A stretch of 6,293 nucleotides of DNA from Planctomycetota bacterium (GTDB lineage: Bacteria; Planctomycetota; UBA1135; UBA2386), in NCBI GenBank assembly GCA_016793305.1, contig JAEUHU010000341.1, positions 1-6,293 of the forward strand, read 5' to 3'. The translations under genes were made by a program, and so were the position numbers. Shown piece after piece: positions 5,905-6,293 of this stretch. The first letter of the stretch is position 1; every line of letters starts with the position of its first letter. Below the pieces are notes generated by a model that saw nothing but the letters and a program-made list of their open reading frames with translations, did no database searches and was not told where the DNA came from.

Positions 5905-5948
5905 AGTCGGCCGAGTAATCCGCGCTTCGAGCCGCGGCCAGGCCGACT
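5905..5948 (-). terminator. Nested inverted repeats at the 3' end of the TPR-type gene
   Basis: An outer perfect 8-bp inverted repeat pairs AGTCGGCC (5905-5912) with GGCCGACT (5941-5948). Inside it, CCGCG (5920-5924) pairs with CGCGG (5933-5937). The outer arm touches the stop codon of the minus-strand gene (5948-5950). Position fits a transcript end for that gene; no T-run is present on the minus-strand exit side, so the terminator role is inferred. Confidence 0.45.
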
Positions 5949-6293
5949 CAGCCCTGCCGACGCAGTTCCGCGCCCGCTGCGATGACGCCGAACGCCGTCC
6001 AGCCCGGCTGCGCGGCCAGTTCTCGCAGCGCCGCCGAGGCGCGCGCGTGGTCGCCGACGACCAGCCAGTAGTGGGCCAGACCGAACGCCATCGCCGCCCC
6101 AGCACTGCCAGCCGCCGGCTGCAGCTCCTCGGCGCGCAGGTCGCCGTGGTAGAGCCGACACAGCGCGTGGTACGAACGGTTCTCGACCACGTCCAGGTCG
6201 GCCCGGATCGGTGCCACGACCGCCGCGGCGCCGGCGCGGTCGCCCTGCCGCATGCGCGCGCACCACAACCAATGGGTGACCGCGACCCGCGAC
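5948..6293 (-). CDS. TPR-type (tetratricopeptide-like) protein, C-terminal part; 5' end outside window
   Basis: The minus-strand frame is open to the window edge, so only the last 114 residues are seen. They form helix pairs typical of TPR repeats: 'THWLWCARMRQGDRAGAAAVVAPI', where W, A, G and A fall at TPR-like spacing, then 'ENRSYHALCRLYHGDL', then 'AMAFGLAHYWLVVGDHARASAALRELAAQPGWTAFGVIAAGAEL'. The order (two TPR-like pairs around an 'ENrsYH..cxlYhGdl' segment and a final W-x-x-F-G-x-I-A-A-x-A-E-L) recalls a widespread group of bacterial tetratricopeptide proteins of unknown role. A TTG at 6268 could be read as a start, but the frame upstream continues the same helix, so I treat the gene as truncated by the window. 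TPRs act as protein-binding scaffolds; the partner is not known. It is convergent with the barrel lipoprotein gene. Confidence 0.75.
   Translation of the reverse strand, partial: SRVAVTHWLWCARMRQGDRAGAAAVVAPIRADLDVVENRSYHALCRLYHGDLRAEELQPAAGSAGAAMAFGLAHYWLVVGDHARASAALRELAAQPGWTAFGVIAAGAELRRQG

Noticed and set aside
5283..6272. Minus-strand frame of 329 codons spanning the barrel gene and the TPR gene
   Set aside because: It is out of frame with the TPR-type protein and opposite a gene with signal peptide, Shine-Dalgarno site and barrel pattern.
1..6293. CRISPR array, tRNA, rRNA, insertion sequence or attachment site
   Set aside because: No regularly spaced repeats, tRNA-like cloverleaf, rRNA segment, transposase or flanking terminal repeats were seen on reading both strands.

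Overview
The window is very GC-rich with strong third-position GC bias, so long open frames occur on the unused strands. It uses GTG/TTG starts, and few genes have a clear Shine-Dalgarno site. A lipobox-bearing beta-barrel protein implies an outer membrane, so the source is a Gram-negative-type bacterium. Gene style (polytopic membrane protein, short GT2, TPR protein, DksA/TraR finger, lipidated barrel) would fit Planctomycetota or a similar high-GC environmental lineage. That lineage call is inference; no rRNA or marker gene is present.

Layout. (i) 1-2534, plus strand: two genes overlapping by four bases (GTGA). The first has the whole outline of an XPB-type superfamily 2 helicase, but the residues that bind and hydrolyse ATP are replaced. 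The second is a Bax1-type (DUF790) nuclease whose PD-(D/E)XK residues look intact. (ii) 2623-3207, minus strand: a compact GT2-type glycosyltransferase, convergent with the nuclease gene. (iii) 3208-3483: a gap between divergent genes, holding a 12-bp palindrome. (iv) 3484-4695, plus: a polytopic inner-membrane protein, possibly of a GT-C-like kind. (v) 4809-5135, plus: a small DksA/TraR-type C4 zinc-finger protein. (vi) 5165-5218: three consecutive hairpins, the first with a UUCG tetraloop. (vii) 5256-5816, plus: a small lipoprotein predicted to fold as an 8-stranded outer-membrane barrel, followed at once by a hairpin. (viii) 5948-6293, minus: the C-terminal part of a TPR-type protein that runs off the window, with nested inverted repeats at its 3' end.

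How the genes work together. Archaeal XPB and Bax1 form a helicase-nuclease complex used in DNA repair. Here the same pair seems to survive as a translationally coupled unit whose helicase half is probably dead as a motor, so it may serve as a DNA-binding scaffold or regulator for the nuclease. This is the most unusual content of the window. The GT2 gene and the divergent membrane protein may both belong to cell-surface glycan metabolism, but the link is only adjacency. The DksA-like gene, barrel gene and TPR gene show no clear functional connection.
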